A DNA stretch of 64,000 nt from Steinernema hermaphroditum. Its lineage: Eukaryota > Nematoda > Chromadorea > Rhabditida > Steinernematidae. The translations under genes and the position numbers were made by a program. This document shows, piece by piece, positions 33,691-45,758 of the stretch (position 1 is the first letter of the stretch; each line of letters begins with the position of its first letter). The notes beneath the pieces are model-generated. The model had not been told where the DNA came from. It saw nothing but the letters and a program-made list of their open reading frames with translations, and made no database searches. The stretch lies in contig CM059623.1 in the NCBI GenBank assembly GCA_030435675.1, forward strand, positions 16,514,205 through 16,578,204. Direction: 5' to 3'.

Positions 33691-34780
33691 ACCTGAAAAG
33701 TAGAGACGATGATCAGACACAGCAACTGGCGCTGGAGCTATAGACTGGACTGAAGGCGCGAAGGGGATGAAGGAGCTAATGGGCGTCAAAATCCAGTTGC
33801 TATGGGGACCTCGGATAACATATATAATCACATGGGTACAGTAACCCCATCCATTGTCTATATTATTCAAACCACTGACATATGGGAAGTTATAAGAAAG
33901 AAAATAAGGCGTCAACAAGGATGACTCGGCTAGGAGCCCAGTCGTTGGAGGTTCTGAGGCACGTCTGTGAAAGGGGAGTGGCGGGACTAGCGTGCGACAG
34001 CTGAATTGTCTGTGCGCATACAGCTAAACTAGCATTACCGTAATGTCGTGAGTACTGTAATGGAACAACAAGCTTGTCCACTGGCAATACGACCTCTTAT
34101 AGAGGAGCAAAAACTGGGGAGCATCTTTGTAAACACGGTAATGCAGTTACCGTAGCCGAAGTCCAAATTGGGAAAAAACTCAAGCGCATGACGTTGCAAC
34201 TTTCTTTTACTACTCTTCCACCTTTCACTAAATGCGTACTTTTCAAAGTAGCCAGGAAAGGAAACCTTCTAGGAAAGGCAAAGTGATATGCTTAGTTACA
34301 CTACAGTCCCACAAAGGTGTCCAACGCCAACAAAAAACAAAGGCGTCCACCGCGGGAGGCGCAGCGCTTGTGAGAAAAGAGGAGGCGAAAGAGCGAGCGG
34401 TACGATACGATCCGACTGACTGGGGTCGCTTGGACGCTGCTGGAGACTACGATATTTAGCCGTGGAGGGAAAGCGAGAGAAAGCGCGGCGATGCGACAGA
34501 CGCGTCGCTTTATCTGTGCGGATTGTCGTTGTGGGACCACGATTATTCTAAGGAAATATCTTCTGTTCAGATTATTATCTATTCCTTGCTTGTGAATGTT
34601 CATATTTGCCAAATTTCGTTTCTACCTTTTAATTTCAGTCTCAGGCTCCCCGGACTGTATTGCTATTCAGCTCTGTCCATTTATATGTGTACGCGCTATG
34701 AATTGTAAACAGTACGAATATGCGTGTTTTTCGTGAAACAACCTTGTTTGTATGGCATTTAACGCAATTTTTTTAAGGAT
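33691..34780. promoter_or_regulatory. divergent promoter region, BRA-like / ZNF830
   Basis: About 1.1 kb lies between two genes transcribed away from each other. A GC-richer patch at 34290-34510 contains no supported open frame. No defined motif was recognised. Confidence 0.4.
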
Positions 34781-35619
34781 ATGACCTCCATCAATCCGGC
34801 CATTGCTCGTGATCTCGGAAATGGCAGTCATTTCTGTCAAATCTGTCAGATTGCGGTGAAGACAAAAACCTGGAAAGCGCACAGCATGGGACGTCAACAT
34901 CGCGATAGCATTCAACGGTTGAAGGCACAAGCCACTGGTGGACAGCAACAGAAGACGGTGCCAAAGCGCGCTGCAGAGAACGGCACAACCGTTCCAAATG
35001 AGCCTGCTGCTAAGAAGCCGAAAGGTGAGTTAGCCGGACAAAAGTTTTGTGCATTTCGATAGATTTTAGAAGATTTCGATACACCACAGTTGTCAGCGCC
35101 ATGGGAACGCGAACGCAACAGTGAGAAGAAGGAGGAAAAAAAGCCAAAGAAACAATCAGTGTCAGCCAAAATTGCCGGTGTGCCCGATGATTTCTTCGAA
35201 GTGCAGGTTAGAAGTTGACTCATTGGCTTTGGCCATTTAAATGGCAATGTTGATGTCAACTCTAATACATATCTTTTTAGGCAGCGCAGTCAAGCGGAGT
35301 GAGCGCTAACGAAAAGCGTTTGGACGACGAATTGGCATTGTTCGAGAAAGAGGTGGCGCAGATCGACCTTGAACAACTTCGTCGTGAGGATGATACCGAA
35401 GCCATGGAAGAAGAGCAACGAAACGCGACTGAGCAGGACGTCGACGAAGTGGAGGATCGCATCGAAGGATGGAAGCGAATCAACGAGCTTGAAATCAAAG
35501 TAGAAGAGAGGGTACAAGCGCGTGCGGAACGGGACGTTAAGAAGATCGAGGAAGAGTCCGATTCGGATGAAGATTTCGATATCTCTAGCGATATGAATTG
35601 GAGGTCAACAAAATTCTGA
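34781..35619 (+). CDS. ZNF830: ZNF830 homologue (coiled-coil, C2H2 zinc finger)
   Basis: Three exons join in phase: 34781-35024, 35070-35206 and 35281-35619, giving 239 residues; vertebrate ZNF830 is about 370. One U1-like C2H2 finger is present: CQICQIAVKTKTWKAHSMG followed by RQHRDSI. Then come a KEEKKPKK basic stretch, the family motif IAGVPDDFFEV, and a long charged coiled coil (DDELALFEKEVAQI, EEERV) ending in an acidic ESDSDEDFD tail. In vertebrates the protein associates with the XAB2 splicing complex and is needed for early development. The ATG lies 3 nt behind TTTTAAG, a likely spliced-leader acceptor. Confidence 0.9.
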
Positions 35620-36146
35620 TCTGTGAAAAGAGAGGATAAATTCGCGAGGAATCGTTCGGATGGTTTGTGAAGGAATATGTGGTCGGACGTGAGCAACTGT
35701 GTGAGAAAAATTCTGCGAGGAAGAAGCCCACGAATTTTTGAAAATTCTCCCAGATGCTATGGTCATGTACTATGATCATGATTTCTGAAACACGATGACG
35801 TTTGAAAAGAAATTTTGAAGGGAACATTTGCGAAAATGGTCGATTTTCTGCAGTATCTTCAAAGCTGTTAATCCATCTGCACACATCATGCCAAACGATA
35901 GATTTATTTTTGTACATCGAAAAATCTGAAAATAGTCATGAATCTGTTGGAAGACAAGGTGCCAGGAAAATACTTGAGACTGGAAACAAATAAGTTAGAG
36001 TATACAATAGTAGGACAGCGGTTATATGTGAACTAGCGACGTGAGTATGACTGGAGAAAGAGACGAAATATTTACAACCAAGATCAACAAAAGAGGACGT
36101 AAATTCGATGAGACCGCGGAGAAGTAGAGGATTTTCGAATGTGCGC
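35620..36146. other. convergent 3' ends of ZNF830 and ZER-1
   Basis: About 530 bp separates the two stop codons of converging genes. No additional gene or repeat was seen. Confidence 0.45.
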
Positions 36147-39100
36147 TTAGGACGACGTGTCCATTGGTTCTGTACATTCGCCACTGGTTCCGGCCTGATC
36201 GGACTGGTTTTCTTGGAGAGCACTCAAAGTAGCTCGCCTAAAAATGCTGGTAAGTTAGATTTTTGAATAGAAAAAGTACCATTTAGAAACGTTCCCCAAG
36301 ACGTTCTTCGTCAAGTCAAGCACCTCTTCTGAGGTTCTAGGGTCTCGCTCCAATTGCTCCAGTAACACAAGGCCGCCTTCTTCGCAAACGTACGGGCAGT
36401 ACTTGTTGGCATCAGTAATGGTCAGGTTAGCCAGCGCCCAAACGGCCCACATCTGACTGGCGCTGGCGTCGAAGTTGTCTAGCAGTTTGAGAATGGGCTT
36501 GAAAGATCGGTAGTTTATGAAGCGTCGTGCCCGCAAATCCCAGGTTTTAATAGCCTGAATTAGTTGGACGTTATGACAGGTCACGTTAATCAGCAACGTA
36601 CTGCTCTAATCTTGTCCATAACTTCCTCTCGCTTTATCGCCACATTTTCATTCCAGAGCTCTTCGCCGTCAGCTACCATATGCGACAGAACACCGGCCGA
36701 ATTGTAGCTGATTTCGATTCCATCCACAAGAACGTTGAGCAGATTGCTAAAAATAAGAGTTCTGGAGGACAACCTTGTTTTCACACTTACCAAAAGATTT
36801 GGATGTACGCATCCTTCATTAGTTGTCGGCGGAGGTGTGTCACTTCCGCTATATTTCCGATCAAACCCATCATGTTCCTGACCAGCTCTGTTTCGTTAGG
36901 GAACTGGGAGTAGCATTGGTGGAACAGTTCCAGTCCGCTGTTACTGAGGAATCGCTCGCAGTTGGAAGGAGTCTCATCTAAATTTCGCCATATTTTCCAC
37001 TTGCGCAACGCAATTGCTTACCAGTAATGTTCCACAGGAAACTCCAGCCAACCTCCATGACTTCGTCGCAGATGGCAGCGGCGAGTTTGCGGCGAATTTG
37101 TGCCAAAATCGTTTCGATCGCTCCAATGAATCCGACTTCCACTTTCTGATCGCCATCGACGTGACACGCCATGGAATTGAGGAGGAAGACAACGATACGC
37201 TGTGTTAACTGGTCGCCATGATGCTTTTCAAGCACCTGGACGAGAAGACGCGCGACGTGGTTGTAATCGAACAAAATATCTTGAGGGATCTCGAACTGAC
37301 ACAAAGACAAACAGCAGTTCCGCACCATAACTTGCTCTTCGATGTGCTCTTCCATTCCTAAAATTTTCGTGATATCGCTTGTTCATCAACTTAATACTAA
37401 CCGCTAAGTAAAGCGGAGATTACATCCATTTTAGTTTGACGGTTCATTTCAACTTGTCGGATGATGTAGAACAGCGATGCGCTTCCAGCAATCTGAAGAG
37501 TACTGTCGCTGAGGTGCGTCTTCATGGCTCGCAGCACGAGGTGAAGTGCCTCCGTGTGACGCTTCAAATCGTTAACAAAGCGATACAACTGGTAGCTTTC
37601 GTTGAGCACACTCTGGAGGATTCTGTTACGATCTTTATAGATCTTCAATGCGAGTATAATTTGGTCTTCATCTCCATCGCCACACACAATATCAGAAGGA
37701 ATCTGGCCGCATTTGGAAGCATTTTCACAGTTGAAGATCCCAAGATAGTTAAGTTTACGACGCAAATAGCGCAGACCAAAGATATCTGAGGCGATTAAAC
37801 CCTTTCTGCAAAGAAGTACTCGTACACGAAGAGAGAAAACGTGGCACAGAACGAACCCTTTAAATGGTCGATCATCAGGAGACGGCTTTGAAGCTAAATT
37901 TGTGAAGGAAATATCCAGGTTCGTAAGGAACGGTAGTGAGGTGACTAGCTTGTGAAGTGAAGTGACTGGTTTCGGGTAAGTACCACTGTCCCGGCTGCTC
38001 TGACTGAGATCAAGTGTTCTGAAATTCTTTCGTTACCATCAGCAAAAATGGCAGAAAAATACCGTAATTGGCCCAATTGAGCAATTGTGTCAATCGCATA
38101 GTATAGATCGGGAACGTCGAAAAGAATCAAACTGGTAAGATTCAAAGCAGACGGCAAAATTCCCCGCAGGTCTTCGACGTGATTCCAGTGAGACAAGTCG
38201 ATGTGGTTCACCTTTTTTAGCGGTTTCAGCACTCGTGAAAGAAATTCATTGGCACACTCCGCGTCCGTTGAGACGCTGGCATCTTGCTCCTTGCACAATC
38301 GAAGCGTGCGTACATTGGGACAGCGTTCAGTGAGAATCAGTAAGTTCGCCGGTTCTATATCCATTTCGATGCATGGACCACGAGACGAGTCGTCATCGGC
38401 ATTATCATTTTGCACACCACCGATGTCGATGGAGGATGACGAACCGACGAGGTCTCGTGCCCCGAGCATTGGAAGGTCTTGCTTGGGAACACCGACTTTA
38501 CGGGGATTCGGCGTCGTCTTCTGGAGCACTTCAAAGTTCGAGAGCGAAAGATGGCTAACATTCCGTAGATGAACGCCTCTTTCATCGAGTAGATGGTTCA
38601 GATCTCTGCCATTCACTCCCTAGAAAACTGTATTGAATATCTAACAGCAGCAAAATTTTTTTTTTGTTTAATTTTAAAACTATGGAAGCTTATTCGTTTT
38701 TTTGCAATTTTAATTCCATGCTTACTTTGACGTCGCTGAGATCGAGCTTCGTTAGTCTTTCCTTATGTGCGTCGATGAGAAGTGCGAGATCTCTGTCGCA
38801 AACTCGAAGATTGCTCATGTCTAGCTCTTCCAATGGAAATCGAACTGGATCGGCGAAATGCATAAGCACCTCCGCGGGGATCTTAATTTCTCCTCCAGGC
38901 TTCGTTAGGTGACGTTTTCGAAAGGCGCGGAAGAGAGCAGCACAAACGGGTGCTGGAAATCGTATTCTGTCCCTGTGCGCATAGCTGCTCACGGGTCCAC
39001 GTTCATCGTCGCTGCCAGGACCCGCTTCCACTTTGTCAAATGACCGTTTTCGTTTTGGAAGACTTGATGACGAGCATGGCTCATCGCCATTGATTTTTAA

Positions 39101-39223
39101 CTCCCTCATCTTCTGCTCCGGCACCTCGCAGCCAAGCAGATCTGAATGCTGCGATACTTTCTGCGCTGTAAGCTGCAGTAGCGAAGGAGCCTGCAGCGGG
39201 AGGTCTGCTTCTGCGAAGGTCAT
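36147..39223 (-). CDS. zer-1: ZER-1/ZYG-11 family CUL2 substrate receptor
   Basis: Nine exons join in phase: 39223-38726, 38619-38063, 38018-37857, 37805-37402, 37357-37022, 36977-36791, 36746-36602, 36554-36280 and 36237-36147, giving 884 residues, somewhat longer than vertebrate ZER1. The first half has leucine-rich repeats (LEELDMSNLRVCDRDL, VNHIDLSHW, LTNLDISFTNL). The second half is armadillo-like: VRNCCLSLCQFEIPQ, WSFLWNITDETPSNCERFL, MMGLIGNIAEV, DGIEISYNSAGVLSHMVADG and FINYRSFKPILKLL. These match ZER1 more closely than ZYG11B. ZER1 is a substrate receptor of the cullin-2 ubiquitin ligase that recognises N-terminal glycine, including glycines that escaped myristoylation. The ATG lies 14 nt after TATTTTCAG. 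The insert between LRRs (GSSSSIDIGG... DDDSS) is extra and Ser/Asp-rich. Confidence 0.94.
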
Positions 39224-42200
39224 TTTCGTTTAATACTGAAAATAGCATACGATATAGAGAAAAGAACAGAATGAATTGAACACACGATGAATACGCGCCT
39301 TGTCACGCCTTCTTTGGACGTATGTCTTTTAAGTACCGTTTGCGTGATAACACTCATGACATAAGTAACCTCAAAGGCCTTCTAAATGGTATTTCATCAC
39401 AGAGTTGCATATGTACTTTATACAAAGCTTTGTCTTAGTAAGAAGGCCTGGATTCCTAGGCCCTGGTTTCTTTTAAAAGTGTTGATTATAATAAAAGGAT
39501 TTCCTGCAGGAGTGATCAGAAATCTCTTTTAAACGAGATGTTTATCTCATCAACGTTGACTGATGTAAGCGGATCTCTTTAGTATCAAGACTCGTAAACA
39601 CCTAAAATTAACTAAGAAGATGACAAATAGCAAGATTGAGGTAACTCATTGGCGCGAATAGACGGTTCATCTAGTAGATGTATAAAATAAGATGTGTAAC
39701 CCGATCCAAAGCCCATAGACGCTATCAAACACCAAATAGCAACAGGCCCTTTCTCGATACCATTTAATGACGTCATTTTCAAATTACGACAGAATGAATG
39801 GAACAAGGGATCGAGCGAACTTCCAAATGGAGCGAAATTCTCATGACGCAGCAAGCAGCGAAACACTAGAGTTGTGAAAAGAACGAGTTTATTGTGTACT
39901 GCTGCTGGCGTGCAAACCGGAAAATCAAAGATTGCTCTCCCGACGACGTCCACTCCTTAGCTCTTCGACAGTGATGTTGGAAAACACGCCAAATAACAGT
40001 ATCATACTTGCGAAGTGAGAATGAGCGACGGCAATGAGCAGCGCCCGCTTATCGCCTCACTTTCGTTGAGAAGAGCGCAAGAGGCGGTTGCGATCGATTG
40101 ATTAGGTGTACAAGGAGGTGAGCTCGACTGGCCTCAAGAAGGATTTTGAAAAAGCAGAAGTGGTTAAAAATAGAGCTGGAATCAATAAATATTGCACCAC
40201 ATGGATGTGGAAAAACCTGGTTTACACTTATCCCTGAAATCTGATGCAACAGGTAGTCTCGGAATAAGCTGTTAGGCATGGGGAACCACTGATAAGATAT
40301 TACCACAGTGAAATTCACAGGGCGCTACGCTAGAATCGCGTGACTAACAAGTGCATTACATCAGCTTCTTCAAAAAGTATTCACTAAATCGCTTAAGTGT
40401 TTGTAGGTGAGCTAATTACTTCAACATACATCTGATTACACTTGTGAACTACGGAATACAGAAGGGTCACATCGTATAGATAAGATCAAATCAATAAGAT
40501 GGGATGCAAACATATCTCGGACACACACTGCTATGAGATATAGTCTATATATGGATTCTGAATATATGGATCACCAAAATATTGGTATCGAAAGTAATGC
40601 AATGATAAAAGGTTTTAGTTTCCGAGTAATTCAGTAAAGCAGTGCTCTTTTTGCAATGGGGTCAAAACTGTCAACGTGTGTAATATAGCGCGCAATGAGC
40701 GAGACGAACGTGTAATACCTGTATACAGCTGTATATTACACATCGCTCGTTCCGGTTTCGAAGAAACGGAAGAATCTGGCTACTTAAAATACTATTTTCG
40801 AAGATGCTCAGCCCAAGGACTATCTATGGATGATCGTAGGCGAATAACAAAAGAAAATTTGACGCACATCTGGATGGCGTATTCCACTTTGACCATAACA
40901 TCGTCACTCTTTAATCAGCGATTAAAAGAAGTTAGATTTTTCCAACAAGTCATCAAGAGAATTTTAACGCCACTTTGTGTTAAAGAGAGAAAGAATTTTT
41001 TTTTCTAGAAAATCGATGATCGAAACAGCGCAAAATCATCACGAGACCTCCTTGAACACCAGCACAAGACAAGAACACCGCGAAACTTCCCCCAGTAATA
41101 TATTAGGGCCGCGATGTGAATATCACGAGCAATTGACGAAAATCAGTCACGTAAGTGACCACGTCAGTGTTCGGAGAAAAAGTGACGAACGAAGAAAAGC
41201 AATTAGAGGAACGAGCAAGCGGAATGTAGCTGAGAGCGGCAGTCGCGCCAACGACAGACGCCTCAGCTGTGAGTGCACTTTGACGACCATCGATTGTGCG
41301 TTCAAAGAGAAGAAGAATACACCCCGCGGATGATCAGGAACCGAGCAGAGTACCTTTTCTTAGCACTTTGCACGTGAATTAAATTGAAGTACATCAGTCG
41401 AATGGTTACATGACTTATTATCTTAGCTGTGGACATTTAGAGTACAGCACCAAATCAGGAATAGTTTAATCAATATGAACTGATAATAAGCGGCTAGATG
41501 GGGACCTATGCGGTTGAAATAAGCGATATTATTGCGTCGGAGGAGTTCTCAACAACAGATGGATTTGCACAGAAATTGGTTTGGACATTGACGTAAACGG
41601 GGCATGTTGATTCCATGAAGAGTGTAGGTGAACAACGAATTCAGATATACGTTGCAGCGCCGTTTGTTTCGCACCGGAAAAGCGGAAAAGGACAGAATTT
41701 TCAGATCGTTCAAAGAACGAGCTACCACAGCCTCACGCATGCTATTTTGGGCAAAAAACATTAGGCACATTAGCGAGTCTTCTTTTGCACATTCTACCAA
41801 ACAGGCAATTATTTTGATTATAAAGACGTCTCCACTCGAGGCCGCTCTGCGGCGTCAAAGTGTACTCCCCACGACGTAATTTTCCCTTCGTAAGTGTGGA
41901 AAGTACTGCGTCACAGTGTAAAATGAGCCGTATAGGGAGCGCTTTTCAACATGTCAATGTTTTCATCATGTCAGTAGTGAAACGAGTTGTGGAAGACTGA
42001 TATTACCGTTCGCTATGAACGATATTTACTTAGCACAGTACCGAAGGCTTTCTGAATATCATTATGAGAAATTAGTTTCCATTAAAGCCACATAAGTTAT
42101 TGACGTTCAAAGAATTCGAGAACTTCGAAAATAGGCTGTAGTTGAGCTTTCGAACGCTTCGAAACAAACAAGAATTTTAAATTGTTTAAACACCATTTGT

Positions 42201-42685
42201 CAACCTACCACCACGCTGGGAAGAAGCAGCTACATATGTTGTAGAAAGTCAGACAATATATTGGGAAACATTAAAATATCAGTCTTAAGAAGAAAAAAAT
42301 AAAATATTTAGAAGTAGCAAGAATCTTTTCTCGCTGGGAAGATTGTTTTGTCACTTTAAAGAGACAAGGGAATAAACCATCAAGAAAAACGTTTCTTTGT
42401 CATTCAAAGCAAAAAACTGTTGTAAATACTCTACACCACTTTACATAGTTCCATACTCAATCTAAAGATAGCTCGGATCAGGAACACATTTCATCTTGAT
42501 CGAGACAGCTGTAAGATGTGCCAGATGACCGATCGATGGCTGATTTCTTTTTTTTGTATCAAACTAAAATGCTCAAAGACAGAGAATCTTCGCGAACAGT
42601 CGTCCTTGTCAAACAACTGACACGCATCAGCTGATTGAATACATTTGCTCGAGCTCTTAAATTTCACAAAAATACGCATAAAACA
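39224..42685. other. 3.5 kb intergenic region
   Basis: One minus-strand frame, 39612-39953 (113 codons), includes a plausible membrane segment after a second Met (GPVAIWCLIASMGFGSGYTS). Its size and shape faintly recall small respiratory-chain subunits such as COX7C, but I cannot support that. Nothing else is recognisable; other open frames are short and unmotivated. Confidence 0.3.
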
Positions 42686-43006
42686 TCACAGGAGAAGTGC
42701 CATCACACGAACTCCAGAAACAGTGACGCTGACCCAGATTGCTAGCGTCGCCAAGTTGGCTCCACCGTCATTGTCGTTGCCGCTATAGTTGTTCGCATTG
42801 ACGACAACGAACGAATAGTATTCTCGCGGCGGTCGCGGCGACCGAGCACGAGCACGACTCGTTGCCCCGACGGCGGCGCGTTTGGGTGGGGTACTCCGTC
42901 GTCGGGGTGGCGGTGGTGTTCGAATCAATATATCGGCCGTCGCAAATATCATGAAGACCCACTTGTCTATCCGGGTTTCGGAAACGTCCATAGAAGATGC
43001 TTTCAA
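42686..43006 (-). CDS. hypothetical small membrane or GPI-type protein (tentative)
   Basis: A single open frame of 106 codons with an internal Met six codons in. It has a short hydrophobic N-terminal stretch (WVFMIFATADIL), a Pro/Arg-rich middle (RTPPPPRRRSTPPKR) and a hydrophobic C-terminus after NDNDGGANLATLAIW. This layout would fit a secreted, GPI-anchored or single-pass peptide. It is GC-richer than its surroundings, which also makes chance openness more likely. No family was recognised. Confidence 0.28.
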   Translation of the reverse strand: MKASSMDVSETRIDKWVFMIFATADILIRTPPPPRRRSTPPKRAAVGATSRARARSPRPPREYYSFVVVNANNYSGNDNDGGANLATLAIWVSVTVSGVRVMALLL

Positions 43007-44088
43007 GCTGTATCTTTCAGAAAGATAGAGCGCTTGATTTTTCTAGCATTCCTCCGAGGTTTACGTGAAGCAATTATGTCAGAGAGTTAGAACAATGATA
43101 TCTATATCTACACTGGAAATGGTTCTTCATTTTAGGTGACTGGATTGTATATAGTGTGAAAAATAGTGAAATAGCAGGTAGTGAAATAGCGGTCAAAACA
43201 AATAGACAAATAGTGCGAAAAATGTCAAGTGAACCTACGTTTATTGTGCAGTAAAATGGGTCAGTATTTGCAGAGGCAAAAGCTCGATCCATATTGGCAT
43301 TGTGCTCCGATCGTCGGCAACGTCATTACTTCCGTTTTTCGCAGCGTTTTCATGCCACAACCTCCTTGACCTTTACTTTGAATCGAACCTTCACTTTCAC
43401 TCCGTTCCTGCAAGTCTAGTTATTGGAATCTGAGCTTCAGGACGCTTATAAGTTGGCGAAAACAAAACTCGCTGAAAACTGAATTCGAAGCACAACGAAA
43501 CCTGCGGTCAAGAAAAATTGCAAAGCAGCTCATGGATATACCGGAATGGGGATGCCGCCTTGCGGACTCGGCTTCGTTGTTTTGATATCCCTATTTTAAA
43601 TTAAGGACAGACACAGCAGTCCGCAAAATAATGAGAACAGCAATAATTCGGTATCCCGTTTACGTTAGAACCCTCCAATCTATTCAAGTGAGGACACACA
43701 TCGACTGGTAAATGTCGCCCACTCGTTATCCTTTTCCCATTTTTCTGTCTTGTTTCCAGTGCAGTTTCTGTTGTACAACGCCTTTTTTTACGAGTTTATC
43801 TTCTCGTATCGAAGGCCTTGCGAGACGTCATATATGCACAAAAAGGCACTAATCACGCCGTAGTCGCTGACTTTCCTCTGGCTTCGGCTGGAGATGGCAT
43901 CCGAGAAGAACGATCAGTGGTACCATTAGTATGGGCGGTTCCCATCTTCAGCTGGCAGCGCAGACGTCGCAGTTGCAACGCTTCTTCGGCTTAGGCACGC
44001 CAAATGGATGCGCTGGTTTTCACTTATGTTATCGGAAAGTAGAGTAGGAATTCAAGAATACAGCCAATTAAGGAGTTACCAGTTATAG
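43007..44088. other. intergenic with repeat B copy
   Basis: The span contains the repeat B copy at 43795-43990. Near 43140-43215 the word GTGAAATAGC recurs. No gene is supported. Confidence 0.4.
43795..43990 (+). repeat. dispersed repeat family B
   Basis: Plus-strand counterpart of 29470-29690, aligned through CTCTGGCTTCGGCTGGAGAT and GGCATCCGAG. Confidence 0.65.
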
Positions 44089-45758
44089 TTACAAAATTTT
44101 CATAACATTTATATACTTTCGCACGTTCCTGGGAGCCAACGAGCTATTGATTCCGTGGTAGCACTTCATTTGAACGACCTTCACTGGTTGCTCAATAAAC
44201 ACTTGTCGATAAAGAGGATGGAGTGAATCTTCGACGTTTGAGTCATTAGCTCTCAACAGTGCGAGACGAGTTTTGTGGGTTCTTGAAACGGCGGAAGTCT
44301 TCACACGTATTTCGGCTAACTGCTCCGCTATGTCCGCCGGGAGAGTGGCATACAGTACCCCTATAGACTTCTGAAGCCGTGAAGAGGAGAATGCTGATTC
44401 CAGAAGTACTATCACGCAAGCAGTCGCCAGAATTCTTTGAGTGAACCTTTTCTCCGCAATAAATCTGATGCAATCATAGATTTCGGACGTGAGATGCTGC
44501 TCGGTGGCACAATCGTTGGATAATTTATAGCCGGTGAATGAAAGTTGTCCGGAAATGATATCGGAATTGGGAGTCTGACTGAAGATTACAGCTTCGAAAA
44601 TGTTCTTTTTCATGAGATCCAATTGGAGCTCCGGCTTCAAATCAATAAATCCTTCAACATGTTGGGCGAGTCTGATCAAAATTTCAATGATTTTAGCAAG
44701 GCTGTATGAGAAGTGTGCCCATGCAGGCTGTCCCTGAAATTGAGACATTAGTATGCACCATAATGGGCTCATTAGTATAGAGTTGTGATTTTAATCATCG
44801 CGTCACTCATGAGCTCGTTCTTTCTCCATCATCATATGCAACATACCGTATTATGACCGACAATTGCAGGATCCCAGTGGTAAACTACATTCTCATTTGT
44901 ACTGACGAAATGTTTCGCAAAGAAGTCAATAAGGTTGTCGATGAAGGGTGGAATTCTTGCTCGTGCTTCACCAGAGTGTGCATTCGGAAATACTGGCGAC
45001 CCCAAGGTGGTCATAATGTCTAGGGAATCTAAGGTTTTTGGGTTTGTTGCTTTGTGGTTGCATTGGATATTGCTGTTACATTGTACGTCGTCGGATGCAG
45101 ATGACTGAACTGAAGCGAGAGAGTGTATCCAACGTTCTTGAATCCAACGTACCTAGATATGGCACATAAAGAGTTGAAAAAATAAATGCTTTTAATATAG
45201 CGTGTTGTCTCAATTAGGACACAATAATTACCGGCAAACATTTAAGAAAACCTGAACGCTAAAGCTGTGCTTCCAACAAATTACAGGTTTAGATTCCTTA
45301 TTGAAATAGATAACACTTAGAGTGAATTTATTTGTTTGTGCGCTTCTCAGGAAATAGGTGCTGCAAGAGTCTATGAATACACATTGCGCAAAAACTTACA
45401 TTTGATGGCTTTCTTGACTTCTTCATTCCAACCTTTAAACAACGCTGAAGTCTACAATATCCACATTTTCTGACTTTTGTCTGGTCAACTACGCAATTTT
45501 CTCCTCGTGTGCATCGGTATACAGTTCGAAAAAGGGAATTGCGGAAGAAGTATGCACAACCTTCGCAAGCACGAATACCATAACGGATTCCATAAGCATT
45601 GCCGCCACACACATAGCAGACGGACTTGGTTTCAATTCGTTCTGCAATGTGAATTGAGCTAGTATAATGGGGTACTTACTAATCTTACTTGCTGTACTAT
45701 TTGCCCAATTAGACGAACTACAGTAAAAAAAACGAAAAAATCACCCAATCTACCTACC
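44089..45758 (-). CDS. nuclear hormone receptor (5' end incomplete)
   Basis: Exons in phase are 45717-45680, 45641-45400, 45152-44847 and 44733-44089; a further 5' exon probably ends at 45758 (…ENSSNER) but its start is unresolved. The DNA-binding domain begins SVCYVCGGNAYGIRYGIRAC, so the first finger is C-x2-C-x13-C-x2-C. The P-box helix reads CEGCAYFFRNSL and the second finger RCTRGENC...VRKCGYC, followed by RLQRCLKVGM. The ligand-binding part includes IPPFIDNLIDFFAKHFVS and AWAHFSYSLAKIIEILIRL, and ends RKYINVMKIL. Such receptors regulate metabolism and development in nematodes. The P-box lacks the usual CEGCKGFF lysine. About 397 residues follow from the DBD exon. No frame defect is visible. 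Confidence 0.88.
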
